From positions 1-37,458 of the forward strand of contig JAAEET010000014.1 in assembly GCA_013415565.1 (NCBI GenBank): a stretch of 37,458 bases of DNA, given 5' to 3'. Below, piece by piece: positions 27,276 through 35,603 of this stretch. This DNA comes from Methanomicrobiales archaeon (GTDB taxonomy: Archaea > Halobacteriota > Methanomicrobia > Methanomicrobiales > Methanospirillaceae). Made by a program: the position numbers and the translations under genes. The notes below the pieces were generated by a model. The model ran no database searches, was not told where the DNA came from, and saw only the letters and a program-made list of their open reading frames with translations. The number at the start of each line of letters is the position of its first letter. Within the stretch, counting starts at the first letter, position 1.

Positions 27276-28786
27276 AGGCAGGGCTCCGGTTCAGCGCTCC
27301 GTTCACGCCCGAGGCCGAACTGGCTGCACGAGCGTTGATCGACGAGGCGAACCGGGTACTCTTCATGCGGGGCGTCCCGAAAGGTGTGGACCAGGCCGAT
27401 GTCGGCCGGATCACCGGGACTCCGGAGTTCCGGGAAAATGTCCTGCTGCTCACCTTTGAGAGCGGGGCATACACCCGTGCCCATGACGCCCTCTTCCGGT
27501 TCAGGAAGCAGGTCGCACCGACCCTTGGAAAGTTCCGCATGGGGATCCGGGAGATCGATGTCGGTGCCTATACCATCTCCATGAAAGGAGACTTTCCGGA
27601 GGACTTCCGGGTTCCGAACCTTCCCTTCATCACCGGATCGGTCCTTTCCGACGGGACGCTGACGCTCAGCCTCACGGTGAGTGCGGCAGACCTCGAGAAC
27701 CGGATTCCTGACCGTCTTGTCCGGCTGGTGGAGGAGAAGATCGAAGCGGCGACCTACGGCGGCAAGAGCGAGCACTGGGAGCTCGTCTTCGAGAGCGGGA
27801 AAAAACCGCGGCACTTCACGGAAGACCCGACCGCTGCAATGGTGGAGCGGGGATGGATCAAGCATGCTCCTGCCCGGGGACAATGGATCTTCGGTCCGCA
27901 GGCAGTCCAGCTGTTCCGGGCCTTCGAGCAGATCGTGGTCGATGAGATCATCGGCCCGCTCGGGTTCTCGGAGATGGTATTTCCGAAGATGGTTCCCTGG
28001 GAAGTCTGGATGCGATCCGGACATGCCAAGGGAGTCTACCCGGAGATCTACTATATCTGCACGCCGAAGACCCGCGATGCTTCCTACTGGGAAGATATCG
28101 CTGATTATTTCAAAGTGACCGGCGAGGTATGGATCGAGGAGATCAGGAACCGGATAGACGGACCTATCGGCGGGATGTGCTATGCCCAGTGTCCGCCGTT
28201 CTGGCCTTTCGTCCAGGGAGAGACGCTCGCCAACGACTGCCTCCCGATCAGGGTCTTTGACCGGAGCGGTACATCCCACCGCTATGAGAGCGGTGGAATC
28301 CATGGAATCGAACGCGTTGACGAATTCCATCGGATCGAAGTGCTCTGGCTGGGGACCGCGGAGCAGACCGTGGAGATCGCCGACAGGCTCCACGAGGCGT
28401 ACACGCATGTCTTCGAAAACATCCTCGAGCTCGAGTGGCGATCGGCACAGGTCACTCCCTGGTTTATGGCCCAGGAGGGAATGGTCGGCGATCAGGCCGC
28501 ATGCGGCTGCGGAGAGCGGATCGGTACCACCGATTATGAAGCATTCCTCCCCTACAGTGAAAGCTGGCTCGAGTTCCAGAATGTCAGCATCAACGGGGAC
28601 AAGTACCCGAAAGGGTTCAACGTGAAGATCCAGAGCGGAGCTGAGTGCTGGTCCGGGTGCTCGGGTATCGGCCTTGAGCGGTGGACGGCGGCATTTCTGG
28701 CCCAGAAGGGTCTGGATTATGAGAAATGGCCCGAAAAAGTGGCCAAATTGGTTGGAGAACCAAAAAATCTGTTTACATTCCTCTGA
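27254..28786 (+). CDS. serS: Methanogen-type (type-2, class II) seryl-tRNA synthetase
   Basis: LRFRLEAGLRFSAPFTPEAELAARALIDEANRVLFMRGVPKG...CYAQCPPFWPFVQG...SGIGLERWTAAFLAQKG. Confidence 0.95.
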   Translation: MQLRFRLEAGLRFSAPFTPEAELAARALIDEANRVLFMRGVPKGVDQADVGRITGTPEFRENVLLLTFESGAYTRAHDALFRFRKQVAPTLGKFRMGIREIDVGAYTISMKGDFPEDFRVPNLPFITGSVLSDGTLTLSLTVSAADLENRIPDRLVRLVEEKIEAATYGGKSEHWELVFESGKKPRHFTEDPTAAMVERGWIKHAPARGQWIFGPQAVQLFRAFEQIVVDEIIGPLGFSEMVFPKMVPWEVWMRSGHAKGVYPEIYYICTPKTRDASYWEDIADYFKVTGEVWIEEIRNRIDGPIGGMCYAQCPPFWPFVQGETLANDCLPIRVFDRSGTSHRYESGGIHGIERVDEFHRIEVLWLGTAEQTVEIADRLHEAYTHVFENILELEWRSAQVTPWFMAQEGMVGDQAACGCGERIGTTDYEAFLPYSESWLEFQNVSINGDKYPKGFNVKIQSGAECWSGCSGIGLERWTAAFLAQKGLDYEKWPEKVAKLVGEPKNLFTFL

Positions 28787-28797
28787 AAGGTGATTGA

Positions 28798-29391
28798 ATG
28801 GCAAAGAAAAAACAGGCAGGACGAAGAGTCGAGGGCTGGAAAGCCAAGAGCTGGTATAAAGTGTATACCCCTGACAGCCTCGGCAAGGCATACATCGGCG
28901 ACACCATCGCCAATGACCCCGAGAATGTGGTCGGGCGGATCATGCAGACCACGCTCGGTGAGATCATCAACGATTATGCCCGACAGAATGTGAAGATGAA
29001 GTTCCGGGTCGCGAACGTGACAGGGGATGCAGCGTATACCGAGTTTGTCGGGCACGAGCTGACCCGCGATTACCTCCGGTCCCTCGTCAAACGGCGAACC
29101 TCCCGTATCGACTCTCATGTCCCGGTCACCACCAAGGACGGAAAGAAAGTCGACCTGACGGTGACCTGCTACACCCTCACCAGAGCGAACCTGAGCCAGA
29201 CCCATGCAATCCGCGGCCTCATGGCCCAGAAGGTGCAGGACATGGCAAAGGAAGGCGACTTCAATGCCCTCCTCAACGGGATCGTGACCGGTGAGATCTC
29301 GAAAGAGATCTTCAAGACCGTGAAACCGCTCTTCCCTGTCCGCAGGGTTGAGATCATCAAGTCCAAAGTCGGAACAGTGCGGGCAGCCTGA
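28798..29391 (+). CDS. rps3ae: 30S ribosomal protein S3Ae
   Basis: WKAKSWYKVYTPDSLGKAYIGDTIANDPENVVGRI...VRRVEIIKSKV. Confidence 0.97.
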   Translation: MAKKKQAGRRVEGWKAKSWYKVYTPDSLGKAYIGDTIANDPENVVGRIMQTTLGEIINDYARQNVKMKFRVANVTGDAAYTEFVGHELTRDYLRSLVKRRTSRIDSHVPVTTKDGKKVDLTVTCYTLTRANLSQTHAIRGLMAQKVQDMAKEGDFNALLNGIVTGEISKEIFKTVKPLFPVRRVEIIKSKVGTVRAA

Positions 29392-29492
29392 CGCTGCCTC
29401 CTGTTCCGCCACCCTCTTTCAGACACCAGGTGCGGCCTCATCGAGCCCCCGAATGGTGAAACATATTACCGTGCAGCCCGTATCTCTTCGGG

Positions 29493-30728
29493 ATGACGGC
29501 TGATACGGTCCTGCTCCTTATCATCGACGGTGTCTCTGACCGGCCATGCCCGGAGCTTGGGAATCTCACGCCGCTCCAGGCCGCTGCCACACCGGTCCTC
29601 GACAGGATTGCCGCAGAAGGGATCTGCGGGATCATGGATACCATCGCTCCCGGAATCCGTCCCGGTTCGGATACCTCCCACCTGAGCCTGCTCGGATATT
29701 CCCCCGGAGAGTACTATACCGGCCGCGGGCCGCTCGAAGCCGTTGGGACCGGCATCATGATGAAACCGGGAATGATCGGATTCCGGTGCAATTATGCAAC
29801 GCTGGATGCGGCAGGAAAGGTCAGTGACAGGAGGGCCGGACGAATCCGCGACACGGCGGATCTGACCCGGGCCGTCATGGACGGGGTCGACCTCTCGGAT
29901 TTCGGTATCGCGGTGATGTTCAGATCCGGAACCGGTCATCGTGCCGCCCTGGCATTCCAGGGTCGGGGCCTCGGGGCCTGCGTCTCTTCCAATGACCCGA
30001 AAAAACACGGCCTGGTTCCTCCTCCCTTCAGACCGCTCCGGGACACCCCTGCAGACGGGAAGACGGCAGAGGCATTGAACTCGTTTGTACGACAGGCCGA
30101 TGCCATCCTCGCGGATCATCCGCTCAACCGCGACCGGGAGAGCCGGGGGCTTCTACCGGCAAATACCATCCTCATCCGCGGGGCCGGGGAGATGGGAGAC
30201 TTCCCGCCATTTTCCGAACGGTACGGATTGTCGGGGAGCGTGATCGCCGCCGCAACCCTCATTAACGGCATCGGTGCTGCGGTCGGACTCCGCCGTGTTC
30301 CGGTGAAAGGAGCAACCGGTTCGACCACGACCAATCTCTCGGGGAAGGTGGAGGCGGTGCTTGCCGAACTTGAAACGCAGGATTTTGTCCTCCTCAATAT
30401 CAAAGGTGCGGACGAAGCAGGGCATGATGGAGACGCGGTGGGAAAACGTGACTTCATCGAGCGGATCGACTCCGCAATCGAGCCATTCCTTTCCGTTGAG
30501 GGGCTCCTCATCGTGGTGTGTTCCGACCACAGTACTCCGTGCAGTATCCGTGACCACAGTGCCGACCCGGTCCCGCTGGTTATCAGGGGAAACGGCGTGC
30601 GGACAGATGCGGTCGGATCCTTCGATGAAATTGCCTGTGCCGGGGGAGGACTGAACCGGATCCCGGGATCTGCCCTGATGCCGATCATCTGCGATCTCAT
30701 CAACAGGACAACGAAATACGGTGCCTGA
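29493..30728 (+). CDS. apgM: 2,3-bisphosphoglycerate-independent phosphoglycerate mutase, archaeal type
   Basis: LLLIIDGVSDRPCPELGNLTPLQAAATPVLDRIAAEGICGIMDTIAPGIRPGSDTSHLSLLGYSP. Confidence 0.95.
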   Translation: MTADTVLLLIIDGVSDRPCPELGNLTPLQAAATPVLDRIAAEGICGIMDTIAPGIRPGSDTSHLSLLGYSPGEYYTGRGPLEAVGTGIMMKPGMIGFRCNYATLDAAGKVSDRRAGRIRDTADLTRAVMDGVDLSDFGIAVMFRSGTGHRAALAFQGRGLGACVSSNDPKKHGLVPPPFRPLRDTPADGKTAEALNSFVRQADAILADHPLNRDRESRGLLPANTILIRGAGEMGDFPPFSERYGLSGSVIAAATLINGIGAAVGLRRVPVKGATGSTTTNLSGKVEAVLAELETQDFVLLNIKGADEAGHDGDAVGKRDFIERIDSAIEPFLSVEGLLIVVCSDHSTPCSIRDHSADPVPLVIRGNGVRTDAVGSFDEIACAGGGLNRIPGSALMPIICDLINRTTKYGA

Positions 30729-31594
30729 TGCCCATGAGCAGAAACCACCCCTCTGTTGCCGAGATCTTCGGTGTCGATACAGTCGATCTCATCGAGCCTT
30801 CGTTTGCCGATCTCATCGACGACCGGTTCACTGCACTCCTTCTGGAATGCCCCGGTGACCAGGCGAGGCTTCTCGTTGACGAAGAGTCGGATCCTCTGGC
30901 GATCGCCGTCCATTCCGGAAAAGATCGCTGGAGTGCCGGATGCTACCATCTCAGGCAGCCGACGGCATCCCTCATCTCGTTTTTCGAGGATCTCGGTGGC
31001 GATATCTACCAGGAGGACCGGCCGGTCTGGGAGGAGGCCGTCAGGGAGTACTACAGTCTCCGCATCGCCGCGGAGGTGACGCCGGCGTTCGAGGATCTGA
31101 ACCCTGAACGGAGGACCATGGTCCGGGAACTTCTCGAAGGGGCCTGGGGTCCGGGTGACGGTACGACCTGCCTGGATTTCTGCTGCGGATCCGGGCTTGG
31201 CTCAGCGGTACTGAGGGATCTCGGCTACCGTGTCCTGGCCTGTGATATCGATTGCAGTCTTCTTTCGCTCGGGTTTTCTACCGGCAGACTGGTCCCCCGT
31301 GAAACGATGTGCATCGATGCACAATGTGCCCGTCACTATATCGAGCCGGTCGCGATTGGGCTGGGCCTGATGTTCGGCGAGATCAATGACTTTAATGCCG
31401 ATGTCTGGGAAGTGCTCACCCGCGAGCTGGTCATGCTCACCGATCGGTGCCTGATCACGGTCGGGAAAGAGGAAGAGGCGTGCCGAATCACCGCATGGGC
31501 GCAGGAGTCCGGCTGCGATGTCGACGTTTCTGAAAATACCCGCGATCCTATCTATGACCGGTGGATATGCACCATGACCCGCAACCATCCCTGA
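30728..31594 (+). CDS. Class I SAM-dependent methyltransferase-like protein
   Basis: CLDFCCGSGLGSAVLRDLGYRVLACDID (motif I-like); overlaps the apgM stop. Confidence 0.65.
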   Translation: MPMSRNHPSVAEIFGVDTVDLIEPSFADLIDDRFTALLLECPGDQARLLVDEESDPLAIAVHSGKDRWSAGCYHLRQPTASLISFFEDLGGDIYQEDRPVWEEAVREYYSLRIAAEVTPAFEDLNPERRTMVRELLEGAWGPGDGTTCLDFCCGSGLGSAVLRDLGYRVLACDIDCSLLSLGFSTGRLVPRETMCIDAQCARHYIEPVAIGLGLMFGEINDFNADVWEVLTRELVMLTDRCLITVGKEEEACRITAWAQESGCDVDVSENTRDPIYDRWICTMTRNHP

Positions 31595-31630
31595 AACATC
31601 TTCTTATAGATCCCGAATCCATCCCTCACC

Positions 31631-32152
31631 ATGCCGGCATACAGCCCCCCTCCCGGGGGAGAGGTCAGACCTCACCGGAACTTGCGGAGCCTGTACCTCA
31701 CCTATCTCCTCATTGCCATCTGGGCAGGAGTTCTTCCCTGGCTAATCCCGCTCAGCCTCTTCTTCCCGCCGGTCTACGTCCTTGCCTTCACCGTTCCAAT
31801 TCTGCTCCTGGTAATCGTTCTCGTCTGGTGGACGGGGGCCTACTATCACTCCGTCATCTACAGGTTTTCAGATGGAGGAATCGGATGGGAACGGGGAGTC
31901 TGGCGGCGGCAGGCCGGCACCGTCCCCTATTCCCGGATCACCGCCGTCGAGATCATCCAGGGTCCGCTCTCGCGGCTCTTTGGCATCTCGATGCTGAAGA
32001 TCCGCGCTGAGGGAGACCCGGCAGGGGGAGGAGTGCCTGATGGACTGAAGATCCAGGGACTGACCGATGCAGGATCGCTCAAGGGCTTCATTCTCGACCA
32101 GATGATTCCAGAGAAAAGAGGGGGGGGTAATGGCGCCGGGCCGGAGCCCTGA
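31631..32152 (+). CDS. Bacterial-type PH (bPH2/YdbS-like) domain membrane protein
   Basis: Two N-terminal TM helices then YRFSDGGIGWERGVWRRQAGTVPYSRITAVEIIQGPLSRLFGISMLKI. Confidence 0.85.
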   Translation: MPAYSPPPGGEVRPHRNLRSLYLTYLLIAIWAGVLPWLIPLSLFFPPVYVLAFTVPILLLVIVLVWWTGAYYHSVIYRFSDGGIGWERGVWRRQAGTVPYSRITAVEIIQGPLSRLFGISMLKIRAEGDPAGGGVPDGLKIQGLTDAGSLKGFILDQMIPEKRGGGNGAGPEP

Positions 32153-32192
32153 TAATCGGGAAACCCGGAAACGAAATGGAGCCGGAGAAAAA

Positions 32193-34244
32193 CTAACGAC
32201 GTTTTTTCTTCTTTTTCTCCTTTTTATCCCGGTCTTCATCCCCGGATCCGCACTCCAGTTCGGTCAGGATAGTAATCGGGTCATCGGTTTTCCGGATCAG
32301 CGACTGGATATCAGTCAGCCGTTCCACCCCGATGAAGTGCTCGGCCATGATCCGGGCCAGTTCGGATAATTCGATCCGTCCTTCCGATTTCCGTACCAGC
32401 CCGCGGTCAAGGAGGACGGGAAGAACCGGCTCCATGGTTCCGACCATCGTCGCGGTGATACGGCCAAGATCCTGCTCATTCCCGCCACAAACAACGGCAT
32501 TGGCAACGTATTCCTCCGAACTCTGTTCAAGGTCATGTTCAGGCGCCACCTCCTCCATTTCCCCCTTCAGGAGACGCATCGCAACCTCTTCTTCGGTCTG
32601 GGCAGAACCCCGGGCATAACTCGCGCCGGGTTCGGCAAGGATCACCACCTTCCCGAGATCATGGTAGTCCGGTCTCCCCGCCCTTCCCGCCATCTGGTTG
32701 AACTCCTGCACGGAGAGCCACGAGATCCCCATAGCCAGGGAATCGAAGATGACCTGGGAAGCGGGAAAATCAACCCCGGCACCGAGCGCTGCGGTCGTGA
32801 CCACGGCTTTCAGTTTCCCGGAGAGGAAGAGCGATTCGGCTGTCCGCCGCTCCTGCGAAGTGAGCCCGGCATGGTATACCCCGTATTTCGGACCCAGGGC
32901 ATCGGCGATCACATGACAGCGGGCCCGGGAATGGGTGAAAACGATGGTCTGGCCATGGAACCCCTTCGATGAGACATGCCGGAACTCCTCCTCGCAGAGC
33001 CTTTTTATGGTAGGGATCTTCTGCTTGTGCTCGAGAAAGAGGAGGTAGCGCTCGAGGGGAACCGGCCGGTCGTCATACCTTACCAAGGTGGCATCAAGCT
33101 TTTGTGCCAGGATTTTGGGAAGGCCGATGGTTGCACTCAAATACAGGAACTGGGCTTTCGGGGCCAGGTATTTGAGGCGGGCAATGAGACCATCGAGACG
33201 GTGGCCCCGGTCGCTGTCTTCAAGCATCTGGACCTCGTCGATAACCACCGTTCCCACCTTCCTGAGTTTCTTTCCGGATCGGATCAGGTGGTCGATTCCT
33301 TCATAGGTGGCAACGACAATCGGGGCCCCGGTATTCCGGTCACCCACCGGACGGTTCTCCGGCAGATTGATGCGGCTCTTGCCGATCAGGATACCCACGC
33401 CGGTGATGCCCCCGTAGCGTTCAAGGAACCGCTGGTATTTCTGCACGGCAAGGGCCACGAGCGGCACGAGGAATATCATCTGACCCCTTCCTTCGATGAG
33501 ATTCTTGAGGCCTGCCATCTCCCCGATAAATGTCTTGCCGCTGGCGGTTGCCGATACGACCAGCAGATCTTTTCCGAACAGGAGACCGGCATCCACCGCC
33601 ATCTGTTGGGCAGGCATCAGCGTATCCACTCCCGAGGCATCCACAAAATTCCGGGGAAGGGGAAGTTCCTCGAGGCGGGCGGTGTGCTGGACCGGGTGGG
33701 CTTCGAGCCTGTCGAACAGGGTCTGGGACATCCGGATCTCTTCGGGCTGGATGCTTGCCAGTACCTTGTCCACATCCCGGTACTTCTGGATCAGGGCCTC
33801 CATGTGGGACATCGCCTGCCTTCCGATTCGCCCCATGTGCGCCAGTTCGCGGCGGAGTTCCCGTTTCGCACACTCAGGACAGATCGATTCGGAACTACGG
33901 TACCGGACAGCAGTTGCGGGATTGAGGGGGGTAATCCTTTCTTCGAGAAGACAGATCCTGCAGAGATCCACACCCGCAAACGGTATCTGGAAATCGGAGA
34001 GAAATTCCTCGAACAGGTCGTCACGGCGGGTCAGGAAGACCTCTGACTTCCGGAGCGATGCGATGAAGTCCCGGGTAGGGGTATTCCGGAACTGTTTCCT
34101 GCTCCCCCACCGGAGACGATACTGGACCGGCCTGACTCCTTTCGCCGTCTCGGAGAGGTCCGCAAATCCGATCCCCCGCACGCTGTGATTCTCGAGAAAC
34201 AGGATCTTGTAGGTACCCTTCTGGGGATGGATGATGACTCTCAT
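32193..34244 (-). CDS. Ski2-like DEAD/DEAH superfamily 2 helicase with N-terminal zinc-finger-like motif
   Basis: VVSATASGKTFIGEMAG (Walker A), VVIDEVQML (DExH), YLSATIG, QMAGRAGR; N-terminal CRICLLEE...CPECAKRE CxxC pairs; basic KKEKKKKKRR tail. Confidence 0.92.
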   Translation of the reverse strand: MRVIIHPQKGTYKILFLENHSVRGIGFADLSETAKGVRPVQYRLRWGSRKQFRNTPTRDFIASLRKSEVFLTRRDDLFEEFLSDFQIPFAGVDLCRICLLEERITPLNPATAVRYRSSESICPECAKRELRRELAHMGRIGRQAMSHMEALIQKYRDVDKVLASIQPEEIRMSQTLFDRLEAHPVQHTARLEELPLPRNFVDASGVDTLMPAQQMAVDAGLLFGKDLLVVSATASGKTFIGEMAGLKNLIEGRGQMIFLVPLVALAVQKYQRFLERYGGITGVGILIGKSRINLPENRPVGDRNTGAPIVVATYEGIDHLIRSGKKLRKVGTVVIDEVQMLEDSDRGHRLDGLIARLKYLAPKAQFLYLSATIGLPKILAQKLDATLVRYDDRPVPLERYLLFLEHKQKIPTIKRLCEEEFRHVSSKGFHGQTIVFTHSRARCHVIADALGPKYGVYHAGLTSQERRTAESLFLSGKLKAVVTTAALGAGVDFPASQVIFDSLAMGISWLSVQEFNQMAGRAGRPDYHDLGKVVILAEPGASYARGSAQTEEEVAMRLLKGEMEEVAPEHDLEQSSEEYVANAVVCGGNEQDLGRITATMVGTMEPVLPVLLDRGLVRKSEGRIELSELARIMAEHFIGVERLTDIQSLIRKTDDPITILTELECGSGDEDRDKKEKKKKKRR

Positions 34245-35050
34245 ACGGCGACCAGGTCATGGATCAGGTATGAGAGGCCGGCTCCTTCAAGCCGTTTGAG
34301 GAAATCCGTGAATTCTTCGTCTACAATGAGAATAACACAGTCGATACCGTGGAAGGCCGCCTCGATGACCCCTTCCCGGGATCCGAAGAACATGTCAGGA
34401 ATCCGGCCGGCCTCTTTCAGGGCGATATATGCTTCGAGGCCCACTGCGGCAACCATGCCCGCTCCGGACACGACTTCTCTCACCAGATCGGACCTGATTT
34501 TCCGTGAACCTCCCCGCTGGATCCGTGGCACCTTGCAGACATGTACCGTCCCCTCGGTATGATCGATGATCCCTGCCAGCCGGGCAACACCGACATCTTC
34601 ACCCTTCCGTGAATCCCTGATTACCGTTCCCATCGCGCTTCGCGGTTCCCGGGAGGCATAGAGCAATCCGTCTTTCATGTAGACCCCGACCTGGTCGCCC
34701 TCCCGCAGATCCTCGGCGGCCAGGGCAGTCCAGGTTGAAACCTGCTGGATGATATCCCTCCTGATATGCCGGGCATAGCTCTCCAGTGCCTCGGCATGGT
34801 TCAGCACCCATTCGATACCCTCCCGGGTGACGCCGTACCTGCCCCGCCCGTGGGCAGCGACCATCCCGTCCTCCACCAGTTCGCGGATATATTCTGATAC
34901 CGCCTGGGGCGTGACACCCAGTTTTTCGGCAATCTCCTGCTGGCGGATTGACGGCTGGTGTTCCGCGATCTCGACGAGAATCTGGAACCGCGTGACTTCC
35001 CGTTTGCTGCGAAGAATGGAATACAGGGGGTCGTTACTGGCTTCGGTCAA
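34241..35050 (-). CDS. HTH (MarR/winged-helix) regulator with conserved C-terminal domain
   Basis: IRQQEIAEKLGVTPQAVSEYIRELVEDGMV. ORF track starts at 35167; the TTG at 35050 gives LTEASNDPLYSILRSKREVTRFQIL and a 17-bp overlap with the upstream gene. Confidence 0.75.
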   Translation of the reverse strand: MTEASNDPLYSILRSKREVTRFQILVEIAEHQPSIRQQEIAEKLGVTPQAVSEYIRELVEDGMVAAHGRGRYGVTREGIEWVLNHAEALESYARHIRRDIIQQVSTWTALAAEDLREGDQVGVYMKDGLLYASREPRSAMGTVIRDSRKGEDVGVARLAGIIDHTEGTVHVCKVPRIQRGGSRKIRSDLVREVVSGAGMVAAVGLEAYIALKEAGRIPDMFFGSREGVIEAAFHGIDCVILIVDEEFTDFLKRLEGAGLSYLIHDLVAV

Positions 35051-35546
35051 GCAGCACCAGCCCCTGTCCCTTGACATCCAGGTGGGGGATCCGCTTTGCG
35101 AGGCCTTTGATGAAAACCGGGCTGACACCAAATTTCCGTGCCATGTCGTTGATCGAGGTATTGCCATTGCCGAGTTCTTCTTCGATCTTCTCGACCATCA
35201 GCCTGAGATGCTCCTCGTTCGAGCTGGCAATATAGAGGAGATCGGAGAGATCCGAGAAGTTACATTGAAAGTTGGCCCTGAATTTGTTGTAGGTTGCACG
35301 AAATTCCCTGACCGGGCGTTTCCCTGGTTCAGGCATTCTCCACTGCTCCTCAATCAGGTTGCCCTTTTTCAGGATGGTGATACAGTGGCCCACTCCGGTA
35401 TCGTTCAGCTCTTCGGATAATTCCTCCTCGGTCATCCAGGATCGGTTGAGGAGATCGTAGACCTGCTTGTAACAGCTATTATTGAACGTGATGAGAAGAG
35501 GGACTAATTCCACCGGATCGTTAACTATCCTGATATGACCAGTCAA
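35034..35546 (-). CDS. ArsR-like HTH regulator
   Basis: CYKQVYDLLNRSWMTEEELSEELNDTGVGHCITILKKGNLIEEQW, plus a C-terminal second HTH-like segment. Confidence 0.65.
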   Translation of the reverse strand: MTGHIRIVNDPVELVPLLITFNNSCYKQVYDLLNRSWMTEEELSEELNDTGVGHCITILKKGNLIEEQWRMPEPGKRPVREFRATYNKFRANFQCNFSDLSDLLYIASSNEEHLRLMVEKIEEELGNGNTSINDMARKFGVSPVFIKGLAKRIPHLDVKGQGLVLLDRSQ

Positions 35547-35603
35547 TAGTAAAACCCTATGATTATATGGCGTAATAAATCAATAAAGTTTTGTAGAGAC
35601 CAA

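Noticed and set aside
27272-28891. 539-aa minus-strand ORF
   Set aside because: Antisense shadow of serS2; composition typical of reverse-frame translation in GC-rich coding DNA, no family motifs.
32976-34046. 356-aa plus-strand ORF
   Set aside because: Antisense to the helicase gene; no motifs.
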